From the NCBI RefSeq assembly GCF_017744045.1, contig NZ_JAGHRD010000021.1: DNA of 64,000 bases. One strand, written 5' to 3'. The notes under the pieces are model-generated. The model was given only the letters and a program-made list of their open reading frames with translations. It did no database searches and was not told the origin of the DNA. Numbering within the stretch: position 1 is the stretch's first letter; every line of letters begins with the position of its first letter. Below, one piece after another: positions 20,001 to 28,395 of the stretch. This DNA is from Pelagimonas sp017744045 (GTDB lineage Bacteria; Pseudomonadota; Alphaproteobacteria; Rhodobacterales; Rhodobacteraceae). Position numbers and translations under genes: made by a program.

Positions 20001-20450
20001 ATGTCCTATATTTTCTACCCGTATTTCTACGGTCCGAAAAAGGACTGGTCGGCCAAGCTTTCTCTCGAAGCGACCCGCAACCAGCTCTTCGCGGCCTTCC
20101 TGTCCAGCGGCATGGCGCGGGTGATGTTGCCGGTGCGCGAGGGGATGCAGGATGCGGTGAACTATTTCTTTGCCACGGGTGAGGTCTGGTTTGGCGGCGG
20201 CTTTGCGCTTGAGGCCGGGGACAATCACTTTGTCTCTATCGCCGACGAACTGTCAGCCAATAAAACCCGCGAAGAGGTGATCGAGGCCGAATGGGAAACC
20301 CGCCTGCCCACCAACCTGACCATCCTGCAATCGGCCAGCTCTGCCCTGATCGAAGACGGCCTCCCCTGCCGGATCGACGAGCATCGGATCGGACGCGGGG
20401 CCAGCCGCCTTGCCCCCGTCCTACCCGCAACTGACACCCCGACGGGCTGA
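17031..20450 (+). CDS. Unrecognised 1139-aa protein with coiled-coil and Ser/Thr/Gly-rich segment
   Basis: No known family could be assigned. GTG start with AAAGGAG 10 bases upstream; no signal peptide or clear transmembrane helix. Residues about 1-300 are helical and charged. At about 480-500 a distinct block begins (GLIDYRRVEQELSCYVTGE), followed by a Glu/Gln/Ser-rich helical stretch (about 505-565) likely to form a coiled coil. Next comes a short Ser/Thr/Gly-rich segment of alternating character (about 565-597, including ASVTTGFGKSNTF) and a second charged helix (about 598-640). Residues 735-770 are proline-rich (LPPPPPRK). The C-terminal half has a long acidic helix (about 905-925, EEVEEQEEDAA). 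The 436-aa gene starts 3 bp later. The layout recalls large secreted or pore-associated effectors, but that is only inference. Confidence 0.6.
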   Translation: MPQFLFGFSTTRNPSAIAPATLNQFHIQLSEDDRAQTRIWSGAHADFDSISLAARSAVRSGNLTPPGLAALKNTHAELLEFYRQLHGEQNRASFLALADWLDANAVSPLSQSERAALWDGLAMHLWATHWREAVDTILAIMVADKALNFWRVATAGDGTLSPDQESDLRRILQARVVLPLNQRRAVEDPERDNLSPGQFRLLDNAQTSIVTNTRIDRLENARSQIEDALSLAEENLAQTPPPESREPRRPDLPFRSDDDPALTTPRRRKTLSLIERRKLLITDIHDRLSDTPAREVFDQFRTGTDEPEDTLDKIEDEIATLTDTAPPRILYVSHSAFAAFGAQFTIEERLPAGAILIALRPASGGGHHVYLTRFRDSTLAPLDVIAGTLSARQDRQTIIEEPLSDATQGFETFRLSTTPITEPFVDIDLTLQSAALGATPHSLDRFRLFPDQPFSAIETLSEIVDTDDDPEPPIHGVTRLGLIDYRRVEQELSCYVTGEISHVENILASAFKERVSRSLSMIESEQEVTQERASEYQSETETSETLQMQTEASEILRNEMETQFEVGASVTTGFGKSNTFSADTGFSFNTVSAGEQSTSEAIEIAKSVTRSVQSKLMQKATSRRRSLSRREFEDITKNGFDNRNNPEHVVGVYRRLDMIYSHRLVNLGQKEVIELNIPEPARAFIFALNAEVEEDDKVKSRKPPRPKSIGLHDASSVTGATWRDFASKYEIELPPPPPRKIVLSRSFAESVTVIQEPPDPDAPPGARPQPGYGKSYNEIVVPDGYVAKRARALMEFKGWPRNGEQPFWPWIGVTLRGINAPFLDENGVEFDTDPEAFSYGPLTFSGPLPSIQGTVPVAISMSGVSAYALTVEVVCKRRRKTYRDWQVQAYTALMEAYRALKAAYDEEVEEQEEDAARADLNPRFKRRHMEREIKRICIEMMTKPFPELKISANHYKQQDADSFPKLKQKPKLDRHAEVVRFFETAFDWGIMSYIFYPYFYGPKKDWSAKLSLEATRNQLFAAFLSSGMARVMLPVREGMQDAVNYFFATGEVWFGGGFALEAGDNHFVSIADELSANKTREEVIEAEWETRLPTNLTILQSASSALIEDGLPCRIDEHRIGRGASRLAPVLPATDTPTG

Positions 20451-20453
20451 GCG

Positions 20454-21764
20454 ATGGCCAGCGCGTCCCCAACTGTGGAAAGCGTTCTCGCGGCGGTCCT
20501 GCCGACCGATGGCAACCCCTATGCCGAGGTTTTCGAAGGCAGCGAGGGAAGCGAAACCATCGGCCATATCGAAGCCCGCATCCCCGACGGCGACATTCGC
20601 GAGGATCTCGATCTGGTCTCTCTCAGCGTGTTTTTCGGCCCCTCTGGGCTGGACCTGTTAAAACAAGCCTCGGATCGGCGAAAGGCGCTAGAGGCAGACA
20701 CATTGGATGATCTGTTTTCCGGGGTCATCTGGATTTATGTCGAAACCGATACGTGCAGCGGCATCTTGGCCAATCGTGCTTTGACGGTGGTTTTTCGCCC
20801 CATCCTGACCGAGGCACGCGCGATGGAAATCATCCGCAATATGCCGCTCTACCTGCCCGGCTTGCCCGGCGCGTTGCATATGTCGAAACCCGAGTTCTAT
20901 GACCGGGTCGAGGACGCGCTGGCTGACGAATACCCGTCCATCCTTGGCCAAGGTCTCGATGCCATCCACGAAGGTCTGGCAGAGGCCTTTGATCTGGCGG
21001 ATGAAACCGCAAAAGACTTTGCAACGTTTCTGGAAACCAATTCCCGAATGCCCCGCGGCCTCTGGGACCCACGCCACCAGCCCAAGGATTGGGCGGATTT
21101 TCTGGACGGATTGAAAGCCGAACAGACTCCGGTCCTGGACAGCGTCGAACAAGAAGTCGTTGCGCTTCAAACCGGGTTCCTAAAACGCTTTGCCGGAATG
21201 GGTCGCTTTCTCCCCACCCGCCTGCAAGCGATGCTGGGGCGATTGAGCAAGATGTGGAACTGGCTTTTTGGCACGATCCGGGGCTGTATCGACCTGTTGC
21301 GCGACATGAAACCCGATCTTGAGGAAACCGGCGCGGCGGTTCTGGGCTTTGTCTCGGGCCTGTGGGATGGGATCATGGATGCCGTGATCGGCTTTCTTGA
21401 AATGCTGTCGCTGGGTTTCAAACTGGTCGCGGCGGATCTGCGGCTGAACAAGGATTTCAGCACTGTGTTTCAGACCGTGCTGGAATTCCTCGAAACCACC
21501 TATGCCGCGCTGGAAAAGATCGATTTCGACGCGCTGTGGGATTGGGTTCAACGGGCCTGGCCCATCCTGTGGAACGCCGCCTGGACCCGCGCCGAATGGG
21601 CCTTTGACAAGGTGATCAGCAACTCGGCGCAGTCGGGATATTACTTTGGCTACATCGTCTATATGGTGATCGAATTCTTCTTGCCGCCGCTCAAGGCGTC
21701 GTCCCTGCTGAAAAACGCCCGCCGTCTGGCCAGCATGAAATTCTTTCGCCAGGTGCTGGCCTGA
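20454..21764 (+). CDS. Unrecognised 436-aa protein, second gene of the unknown operon
   Basis: Intact 436-aa gene, 3 bp after the 1139-aa gene and overlapping the next gene by one base (TGATG), so the three are very likely co-translated. Residues about 1-120 look like a compact domain (EGSEGSETIGHIEARIPDGD, DLVSLSVFFGPSGLDLL). The rest is helical and increasingly hydrophobic: amphipathic helices around 280-330 and a membrane-like stretch near the C-terminus (about residues 395-415, GYYFGYIVYMVIEFFLPPL) followed by basic residues. A GY..GY-hydrophobic segment directly before a nuclease-like partner resembles the linker in front of polymorphic toxin domains. That comparison is from memory and unproven. 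Confidence 0.6.
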   Translation: MASASPTVESVLAAVLPTDGNPYAEVFEGSEGSETIGHIEARIPDGDIREDLDLVSLSVFFGPSGLDLLKQASDRRKALEADTLDDLFSGVIWIYVETDTCSGILANRALTVVFRPILTEARAMEIIRNMPLYLPGLPGALHMSKPEFYDRVEDALADEYPSILGQGLDAIHEGLAEAFDLADETAKDFATFLETNSRMPRGLWDPRHQPKDWADFLDGLKAEQTPVLDSVEQEVVALQTGFLKRFAGMGRFLPTRLQAMLGRLSKMWNWLFGTIRGCIDLLRDMKPDLEETGAAVLGFVSGLWDGIMDAVIGFLEMLSLGFKLVAADLRLNKDFSTVFQTVLEFLETTYAALEKIDFDALWDWVQRAWPILWNAAWTRAEWAFDKVISNSAQSGYYFGYIVYMVIEFFLPPLKASSLLKNARRLASMKFFRQVLA

Positions 21765-22768
21765 TGCCCAGGAAACGCCTTGCCGATGTGCTCAAAAACC
21801 GCCCCAAGGGCAGCCCGCTGCCCGATGATCTGGCGGGCCTGCTTGTGCTCTGGGCCAAGGCGATTGATGATTTCGCCAAAGATGGCGGTCGCGCACTGAT
21901 CAAACAGGGTGACGCGCTGCTCAAAGAGGTGATCGAGGCCACCGATCAAACCCGCTATATCCTGAAACGGTTTTATCAAGCCCTGGAAACCCGCATGGGC
22001 AAAGAGGCGGTCAAACTGTTTTCGGACCTGACCCAGGCGCAATGGCGCGAAATCATCCTGCTCTCCATGCGCTATGTGCAGACCTATATATGGCCGCGCA
22101 CCGGGCTGTCGCGACGCGGTGCGATCAATGCGCTCAAGGGGTTCATCAACGAACTGCTTTTCTTTGCCACCAAGACCTATCGCGACGAGGTTGCCACCGC
22201 CCTCACCCGGGCTCAGGATCTGGCACGCAAATTGGGCATTCCCGAGGGCGCGATTGATCTGCGGCGCTATGACGATGTGATTGCCCGAACCGTGGATGGC
22301 GCGGGCAAAGTGTCAAACGAGGCCCTGGGCGATGGCATTTTAGGCTTTGAACATGACGGTATCCTTTATGTGCTCACCGTGTTCGAAATGAAATCCCCCA
22401 GCAACCGCCGCCACCTGCGTAAAGGGCCGGTGGACACCGCCGAACGGCTTGCCGCAGTAGAGGAGGATTTTGACGGAGTCGTCAGGCTTTTGACAGCACG
22501 CGAGGGGCAAATCTCTCGCGATGTCGAACGCTTGGCCGAGGCGGATTTGTTTGTCGACGGGGTGGAAATTCTGGAGGGCGGCCTGAAATTCGACCGTGAC
22601 ATCACCCATTTTGTCGGCGTCATGCCCAAGGGGCAAAAGCTTGTCGATGGGGATGTTGATGCGTTGCAAAAGATCTGGAAGAACTTTCGCCAAGTGGAAC
22701 AAACCATCCCCGACGAAGCCATCCGCGTGCTGGCCAAGGAACTCCTCCGCATCCTCAGCGGCAAATGA
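21764..22768 (+). CDS. Unrecognised 334-aa protein with PD-(D/E)XK-nuclease-like motif
   Basis: Third gene of the unknown operon, overlapping the second by one base. Residues 1-160 are helical. Around residues 190-212 a strand-rich stretch reads GDGILGFEHDGILYVLTVFEMK: D198 is followed nine residues later by E208-x-K210, the spacing and strand context of the PD-(D/E)XK nuclease active site. The remainder (about 215-334) is helical and charged. A metal-dependent DNA or RNA nuclease is therefore possible, which would make it the effector of the operon. No immunity-like small gene follows it on the same strand; the next feature is a dispersed repeat and then converging genes. Confidence 0.6.
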   Translation: MPRKRLADVLKNRPKGSPLPDDLAGLLVLWAKAIDDFAKDGGRALIKQGDALLKEVIEATDQTRYILKRFYQALETRMGKEAVKLFSDLTQAQWREIILLSMRYVQTYIWPRTGLSRRGAINALKGFINELLFFATKTYRDEVATALTRAQDLARKLGIPEGAIDLRRYDDVIARTVDGAGKVSNEALGDGILGFEHDGILYVLTVFEMKSPSNRRHLRKGPVDTAERLAAVEEDFDGVVRLLTAREGQISRDVERLAEADLFVDGVEILEGGLKFDRDITHFVGVMPKGQKLVDGDVDALQKIWKNFRQVEQTIPDEAIRVLAKELLRILSGK

Positions 22769-22778
22769 TCCTGGTTAG

Positions 22779-23036
22779 CAGGAACTGAAATTCCTGTCTT
22801 GGAGCCAATATCCCCGGATCGCTCTGCGATCCGGTTCGCGCCCGACCCCGCCCCCGTCAAACCAAAGGTTTGCCTTCGGCAAAACGGCGGGCGCGAACCT
22901 GTGTGGTTTCTTTTTCAATGCGGCGGGTTGCGGCTCCATGTAACTAAGCCGTGGCATCAAAACTCACGCCCGCCCTGGTGGGAGGGTCGGGCGTGAAACG
23001 GATCGCAAGCGACCCGAGGGACTGCTAAAATCTGCG
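22779..23036. repeat. Dispersed palindromic repeat, copy A (two opposed units)
   Basis: Fills the space between the converging 334-aa and subtilase genes. It begins with the small palindrome GGAACTGAAATTCC (22781-22794). Next come a hairpin CCGGATCGC/GCGATCCGG (22814-22834), CAAACCAAAGGTTTG (22858-22872) and the arm CGGCGGGCGCGAACC. A second, reversed unit (about 22962-23012, CACGCCCGCCC...GGATCGCAAGCGACC) follows. The same building blocks recur at 31.1, 42.5 and 60.3 kb, always between gene ends. Probably a bidirectional terminator or REP-like element. Confidence 0.75.
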
Positions 23037-23040
23037 GAAC

Positions 23041-25056
23041 CTAGGGCCCGACATTCCAATCCACAGGAATGTCGATGCCCCCCTGTCCAATCCGGTCCTT
23101 GTCCGTGCCGGGATAAAGCTCAAACCGCGCGGTATTCACCGCCTGCATCAGCCAGCCCCGCGCCGGGTCATCGCAATCCGCGATGTGGTCGCTGGCCAGC
23201 CGGGCCACCCGTGGCGCCGCCACGCTGGTGCCATTCAGCCGCACATAGGACCCGCAGCGCGACCCGGCGCTCAGCACACCCCAGACAACCGGCGACTGGT
23301 CCGCCTCGGCCACCGCATCCGGCCCGCTGCGAAACGGCGAGGGCGACATGGGCGTCACCGTCAACGGCCCCGCGGCGGAATAATCCGACACTTCATGCGA
23401 CTGCCGGGTGAACGCCGCGATCACCATTGGTGAAGACCCATCGGCAAAGCCGCTCAGCGTGCCAGAGCGGCGCACCGGGCTGATATCATCCACCGGATCA
23501 ACCGGCAGCGGCCTGCCAAACGGGCCAAAGCGCTGATAATCCCCGTTATCAAAAAACGATTGCCGACCACCCGGACGATACCCGGGCAAAGTCTGATCCC
23601 GCCGGATCCAGACCTCGACCTGTTGATCGGGATAGATCTCTTTGGGCTTGGCGCGGATCTTCCACCGCCCTGATGGGGCAAGGGCCTGCCCCTGTTTCAG
23701 CGAGGCGGTGGGTTCAATCGCCAGGGTGATCACCCCGCGCGCGGTTGGTGCCGGTTCAAACGTATACATCAAGGTCGCGACAACCCGCCCCTGACTGTCA
23801 CACAGCACCTGCTTTTGCCCCTCGCGCGCATCCACCGTCAGGCTTTCCGCGCCAAAGGGCGGCGTCACGGTCAATGACACATAATCCGGCGGCGTCACCG
23901 CCTTGGAATAGGGCATCCAGAATTCCACATGGCTGGCGGTGTTATCATCCGGCAGCACGCGCAGGAACAGCTCCGCCTCTTCTGGCAGATCCTCACCAAA
24001 GCGCAGCACCCCATGTGCCCGCGCCAGATTGCCATTCCCGGCGGGCAGGGTCATCCAGCGTTTCTGCTGGGGATCGGCGCTCAGAAATTGCTCAAACAGC
24101 CGCGACACCTCATCGGTGCCATCATGCGGGCCCGAGAAATTACCATAGGAAAAGTTCAGCACAAAGGGCACCGCTTTGCCGCCAACGCGGTAGCGCGAGG
24201 CGCGTTTGCTCAGCATTTGCAGCGCCAGACACAGCGAGGGCAGCAGGCTGATACCCGACGTATCCTCAACCACGCGCGGCGGCAGCACCGCGCAGATGAT
24301 CGGGCGCGATGTCACATCGGCCCCTTGCGCATATCCCGCGCTCAGCCCCATCACATGGGTGCCATGGGATCGCCGCAGAGAGACGGGTGAAAACTTACCC
24401 TCTGCCATCTCAACCTGCCCGGTCTGGCTATAGAACAGATCCTCATCCAAAAGATCCGACCAGGTGAATTCCTTGAGATAGGAATCGATCTGCTTGGCGT
24501 TCAGCACCCGGCCCTGCGTGGTCTCTGTGTCGCCCTCTTGCGGCGGCGAAGGCAGCACCGCGCAATAGGCGACCCGCGTCGTTTCCGGCCCGGTGCGGAA
24601 CAGCTCATGCGCAATGCCCAACCCGTCATCAATCAAGCCGGTCAAAACGGTGCCCGGGCCGACCTCTTCAACGGTATCCTCCCCCGGCATCGCGGCAAAG
24701 TTCAACCATGCCTCCGGCGTCACCATACCCAGATGCACATTGACAACGCCAAAGCCGTTATCCTTGCGGTTCAACACCGAAAGCAACGGCTTGCGGGCAA
24801 AGATTGCCACGAATTGCCGATGTTTCAGCGCCGCTCTGTCGCCCAGATCATAGGCCGCCGGAACCAGCAATTCCTGCGGGAAGGCCTGGGCAACCAACTG
24901 TTCAAAGGCGGCGATGCTGGTTTCCTCCAGCTCGATCATCGCCGACCACCAGGCCTCATCCGTCACCGGAAAAGTTGCCGAGCTCAGCCGCGTATAGGTC
25001 AGCGCGTCAATCGGGGCGGGGCCATCAATCGGCGCGGGTTTCCAATTATAGGACAT
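23041..25056 (-). CDS. Subtilisin-like serine peptidase (S8)
   Basis: 671-aa peptidase with the full subtilase triad: Asp in GLIDDGLGIAH (about residue 143), His in SHGTHVMG (H231) and Ser in NGTSVAAP (S611). About 380 residues lie between His and Ser, much longer than in simple subtilisins, leaving room for an inserted beta-rich domain (about 350-530). No signal peptide is visible, so it would act in the cytoplasm or leave by a non-Sec route. AGGAG precedes the ATG. It is the last gene of a four-gene operon after the PAP2-like gene (12-bp gap) and converges on the unknown + strand operon. Maturation of the neighbouring large proteins is a natural guess, not shown. Confidence 0.85.
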   Translation of the reverse strand: MSYNWKPAPIDGPAPIDALTYTRLSSATFPVTDEAWWSAMIELEETSIAAFEQLVAQAFPQELLVPAAYDLGDRAALKHRQFVAIFARKPLLSVLNRKDNGFGVVNVHLGMVTPEAWLNFAAMPGEDTVEEVGPGTVLTGLIDDGLGIAHELFRTGPETTRVAYCAVLPSPPQEGDTETTQGRVLNAKQIDSYLKEFTWSDLLDEDLFYSQTGQVEMAEGKFSPVSLRRSHGTHVMGLSAGYAQGADVTSRPIICAVLPPRVVEDTSGISLLPSLCLALQMLSKRASRYRVGGKAVPFVLNFSYGNFSGPHDGTDEVSRLFEQFLSADPQQKRWMTLPAGNGNLARAHGVLRFGEDLPEEAELFLRVLPDDNTASHVEFWMPYSKAVTPPDYVSLTVTPPFGAESLTVDAREGQKQVLCDSQGRVVATLMYTFEPAPTARGVITLAIEPTASLKQGQALAPSGRWKIRAKPKEIYPDQQVEVWIRRDQTLPGYRPGGRQSFFDNGDYQRFGPFGRPLPVDPVDDISPVRRSGTLSGFADGSSPMVIAAFTRQSHEVSDYSAAGPLTVTPMSPSPFRSGPDAVAEADQSPVVWGVLSAGSRCGSYVRLNGTSVAAPRVARLASDHIADCDDPARGWLMQAVNTARFELYPGTDKDRIGQGGIDIPVDWNVGP

Positions 25057-25068
25057 CTTTGGGCGCTC

Positions 25069-26271
25069 CTATCGAATGCAGGGATCAAAATCGGCCCATT
25101 CCTCTTGCGCCTTGTCCCAAAGCCAGGCCAGCACGTCCGACCCGCCCCGATCATCCTCGTGCATCTTGGATTTGGCCCAAACGCCATCCGGCCCTTCGCT
25201 GACCTGCTTTTGCTGATCATCCGCCGCCACGTACAGCGCGTGCCAGTCCAGATCGCTTGACGCACTGTAATTCAGCCCGTTGAATTTGGACGACGACCAG
25301 CTGCCCGCCGTGCATTGCCCATAGACAAACTCCGCCAAAGTCAGGCCCAAAACTGCCCCGGCTGAGCTGTCGACCGGGTAATGCACCCCGGCCACGGTCC
25401 GGTTGGTGGCGATGCGTGCGGCCAGACGCATCAGCATCTCGCCCCAATGCCCGCCAGCTTCGTATTGCGGAGCGCCGGAATGCAGCATCAGCTTCCAGAT
25501 CAGCCGCGCCATCATGAACGCCTCGGTCGCGTGACCGCTGGGCAGTGAACCATGGGTCGGCGTCTGGATCATCGGCTGCACCTGCGGCGACAGCTCGATC
25601 GGGCGTTTCACCGCCAGCGCGTATTTCATCTGTTGTTCGCAATAATTGGTAAAGCGCAGCGCCGTGGCCAGCAGTTCCAGCGTATAGGGCGTGCGGGCCG
25701 GATCGATGAAGGAAATCGTCTGGTAAAACGGCACCGGTGCGCCGATCTGCGACAGGATCTCGGCCCCCCGGTCCTGACGAATATCCGCATAGCCGGTCAA
25801 AAACCCGAGCTGCTTTTCAAACAATTCCTGACGCGGGCAGGTCATTTCAACCAATTCGCGGTATTTGAACTTGGGCCGCTCCCCCGCCTGCACTGCGTCA
25901 AACCCGTCGCGCCGCCACAGGGTGGCGGTGGCGGTTTCCTCAACCGACACGGTCATCTCGACCTTGGAATTCAGCGCAAAGGAAAAGATCGCCGCCCGCA
26001 CCTCGCGCGAGAGACGCTTGAGGTTTTGCACATCATCAGGAACGCCGGGCCGGGCCGATGGGATATGCTCAAGCGGCGCGCCGACAATCCCGTCACGATT
26101 GGTGACAAAAGCCTCGGCCGAAACAGGGGATTCAGGAATGCCAAAGGCTCCAAAAGCGCCAAAGGCCCCGCTGGTTCCAAAGGCTCCAAATGCTCCGTTC
26201 GAGCCAAAGGCTCCGAATGCCCCAAACGCACCAAATGCGCCTTGGGGGTTTCCATAAAACTCCGCGGTCAT
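25069..26271 (-). CDS. PAP2/haloperoxidase-family protein with AFG-repeat N-terminus
   Basis: 400-aa protein. Residues about 11-44 are a low-complexity run built almost entirely of GAF/AFG triplets. The C-terminal half carries the PAP2/vanadium haloperoxidase signature: KRP (about 222-224), SLPSGH (244-247 for PSGH) and NRTVAGVHYPVD (Arg 291, His 297, Asp 301). The phosphate-binding pocket therefore looks complete; the second motif group begins with NR instead of SR. The absence of obvious transmembrane helices suits a soluble haloperoxidase-like phosphatase rather than a lipid phosphatase. ATG at 26271 is chosen because GGAGGT lies 6 bases upstream; an in-frame ATG at 26283 has no such site. 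It lies between the regulator and the subtilase gene. Confidence 0.8.
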   Translation of the reverse strand: MTAEFYGNPQGAFGAFGAFGAFGSNGAFGAFGTSGAFGAFGAFGIPESPVSAEAFVTNRDGIVGAPLEHIPSARPGVPDDVQNLKRLSREVRAAIFSFALNSKVEMTVSVEETATATLWRRDGFDAVQAGERPKFKYRELVEMTCPRQELFEKQLGFLTGYADIRQDRGAEILSQIGAPVPFYQTISFIDPARTPYTLELLATALRFTNYCEQQMKYALAVKRPIELSPQVQPMIQTPTHGSLPSGHATEAFMMARLIWKLMLHSGAPQYEAGGHWGEMLMRLAARIATNRTVAGVHYPVDSSAGAVLGLTLAEFVYGQCTAGSWSSSKFNGLNYSASSDLDWHALYVAADDQQKQVSEGPDGVWAKSKMHEDDRGGSDVLAWLWDKAQEEWADFDPCIR

Positions 26272-26289
26272 GTGAACCTCCATATTTTC

Positions 26290-28395
26290 TTAGTCAGGGA
26301 CCCCTGCATCTCGCAAGGCTTGGGCAAACCGACGACCGACATTGAAATCGGCACTTGGCGACGATTTGAGCCAGGAATTAACGCGGAAGTCGGGATGCAA
26401 CCGCATGATGTCCGCCACTGTCTCTCTGGCAGCGTCGTGTTTTCCGGATTCCACTTGGGTCACCGCAAGCATGCGCAAGGACGACAAATGCGTTCGGTTC
26501 AACCGCAATGAGGCCATGGCATGTTGCTCAGCGCGATCAAAATCACCACGGGTCAACAATGTGCCCGCCGCCATCGCAAGATAAAGGAACCTATGCGGGT
26601 CCAGCGGGGCCAGGCGCAGGGCGCGTTCCGTGTCTGGAACGCCCTCATCGCCGCGATCCTGAAACGCCAGTAACATGCCGCGCAGGGCCCGTGCATTGGC
26701 GTCGCTCGGGTTGGTTTGCAGCGCCAGATCATAGCGATCCTCAGCATCGTCAAAGCGATGCAGCAGGTTGGTCAGCACATGCCCCTCACAGGCCAGCGCC
26801 AGCACGTTTTCCGGGTCCAGATCCAAGGCCCGCCCCGTACAGCCCAAGGCCGCCTGCGCATCCCCATCCGGATCGTCAGACCAGCCCTGAACCACCCGCA
26901 ACAGATGCCAGCGCGCCGTCCAAGCCAGCGGCACCGGATGGTGAGGCACACGATCCTTCAAGTGATCCAACAAGCCACGCGCCTTGGAAAATTCCTGCGG
27001 CGACAGGCGATGCATCAACCCGACAGCGGCCAGCATCAACGTATAAGTCTGCAGGCTCTCCAGCGGCCTGATGCTGGCGCGGCGGATCTCGTTGATCATG
27101 ATGGCGCGACGGATCTTGGCGACGATCTCATGCGCGGCCTCAAAATCCCCCAACAGATCCGCCATGGCGATTTCAACACGATAAGACCAAAGCAAGCGCT
27201 GGCTGGTCACATCGGCAAATTCCAGGTTCAGCTGCAGCCGTTCGCCCCGGCGAATGAAAAACCCTGACAGGACAAACTCGGCATTCAGGTATTTTTGAAT
27301 ATCGGTTAGGTTCTGCGCACCTTTGGCAAAGGCCGCCGTGGACAGGCGCGAAATCACGTTGATCTCTTCCGCCGCACTCAGCGTGCCGGAAATCAGATCG
27401 GCAAAGACCGTGCCCAAAACATCCGGCGCGTCGGATTGGATGTTTTGCAAGGGCAGGATCGCCACGCTGGGCAGCATGGGCTGATCCAGAGATACCGGCA
27501 CCAGCCCGCCCTCAACCCCAAATTCTGACAGGCGATAGGCACGCGGATTGCCTTGGCCTCCCACATGGCCCAGATCCTCGAAAAACAAGCCCGGATGCTG
27601 ATGGGCCAATTCGCGCACGCTGACATCCGCCAGGATGCGACCGGGCTGCGCGGCGGCCAGCAAATCCGGGTCGGCCAACTGACCCATGGTCAAAACCACA
27701 GCCGCGCCTTGCCCTTGGGCCAGGGGTTTGCCAGCCAACACGGCCTCGGCGATATCGCCAAACCGCATCTGCCGACGCCCGCGCCCTTCCAGAACATGCG
27801 CGATGATCGGCCCATCCATGTGCAACGCAAAGGCATCCACCGGCTCTTGAGGCATTTCGCTCGGCGCAAAAACCGGAGCAGCCGTCACCGGCGGCGCGAT
27901 CACCTCGCCATGCAGGACAAAGCCGCGCTTGGGGATGGTCTTGAGCACCTTGCGCCCCTTATCCCCCAGGGCGCGGCGCAGATCAGAAATGCATTGCGTC
28001 AGGCTGTCATCGGTCACGGCCAGATTGGGCCAGACATGATTGACCAATTCCTCGCGCGTCACCACGCGCCCCAGCCTTTTGGTGAGATACCGCAACACCT
28101 TGGAGGATTGCGCGCGCAGATAGACCGGCGTGTTATCCTGCGCAATCAACTGATCATGCACGGGGACGTAAAACGTCTCCCCGAGGGCAATACGCTCAGT
28201 TGGTTCTTCATCGGCCTCCACGCAGAACATTCCCCCCGGACCTGCGGCCTCGCTCTTATCCCTAGGATTGAACAAAGGGAGGGAACGTTCAACAAAAAAG
28301 TTAACGCCACGTCGCGACCGGGCGGGCATGGCCGCCGGAACCGCCATACCCAAGTCATTGGGCGGCATTGATTGGTGCATCAAACCAGCCGTCAT
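26290..28395 (-). CDS. Winged-helix / TolB-like / TPR transcriptional regulator
   Basis: 701-aa multidomain regulator. Residues about 75-163 are an OmpR/PhoB-type winged helix (LRAQSSKVLRYLTKR, TREELVNHVWP, DDSLTQCISDLRRALGD, IPKRGFVLHG). Residues about 200-290 resemble the tail of a class III nucleotide cyclase (PGRILADVSVRELA, FFEDLGHV, PRAYRLSEF) but lack the catalytic front, so this is a remnant or sensory version. Residues about 309-420 are a TolB-like SVAILPLQN domain that normally follows such cyclases, and about 430-690 form TPR-like helix pairs. It overlaps the gene before it by 4 bp (ATGA). It probably senses a protein partner or nucleotide and controls this block. OmpR-type domains bind 11-bp direct repeats, as found at 29.17-29.25 kb. 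Confidence 0.8.
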   Translation of the reverse strand: MTAGLMHQSMPPNDLGMAVPAAMPARSRRGVNFFVERSLPLFNPRDKSEAAGPGGMFCVEADEEPTERIALGETFYVPVHDQLIAQDNTPVYLRAQSSKVLRYLTKRLGRVVTREELVNHVWPNLAVTDDSLTQCISDLRRALGDKGRKVLKTIPKRGFVLHGEVIAPPVTAAPVFAPSEMPQEPVDAFALHMDGPIIAHVLEGRGRRQMRFGDIAEAVLAGKPLAQGQGAAVVLTMGQLADPDLLAAAQPGRILADVSVRELAHQHPGLFFEDLGHVGGQGNPRAYRLSEFGVEGGLVPVSLDQPMLPSVAILPLQNIQSDAPDVLGTVFADLISGTLSAAEEINVISRLSTAAFAKGAQNLTDIQKYLNAEFVLSGFFIRRGERLQLNLEFADVTSQRLLWSYRVEIAMADLLGDFEAAHEIVAKIRRAIMINEIRRASIRPLESLQTYTLMLAAVGLMHRLSPQEFSKARGLLDHLKDRVPHHPVPLAWTARWHLLRVVQGWSDDPDGDAQAALGCTGRALDLDPENVLALACEGHVLTNLLHRFDDAEDRYDLALQTNPSDANARALRGMLLAFQDRGDEGVPDTERALRLAPLDPHRFLYLAMAAGTLLTRGDFDRAEQHAMASLRLNRTHLSSLRMLAVTQVESGKHDAARETVADIMRLHPDFRVNSWLKSSPSADFNVGRRFAQALRDAGVPD

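Noticed and set aside
22779..23036. Repeat copy A considered as a tRNA or structured RNA gene
   Set aside because: The stems do not form a cloverleaf with conserved loops and the same elements recur in other gene-end spacers in both orientations.
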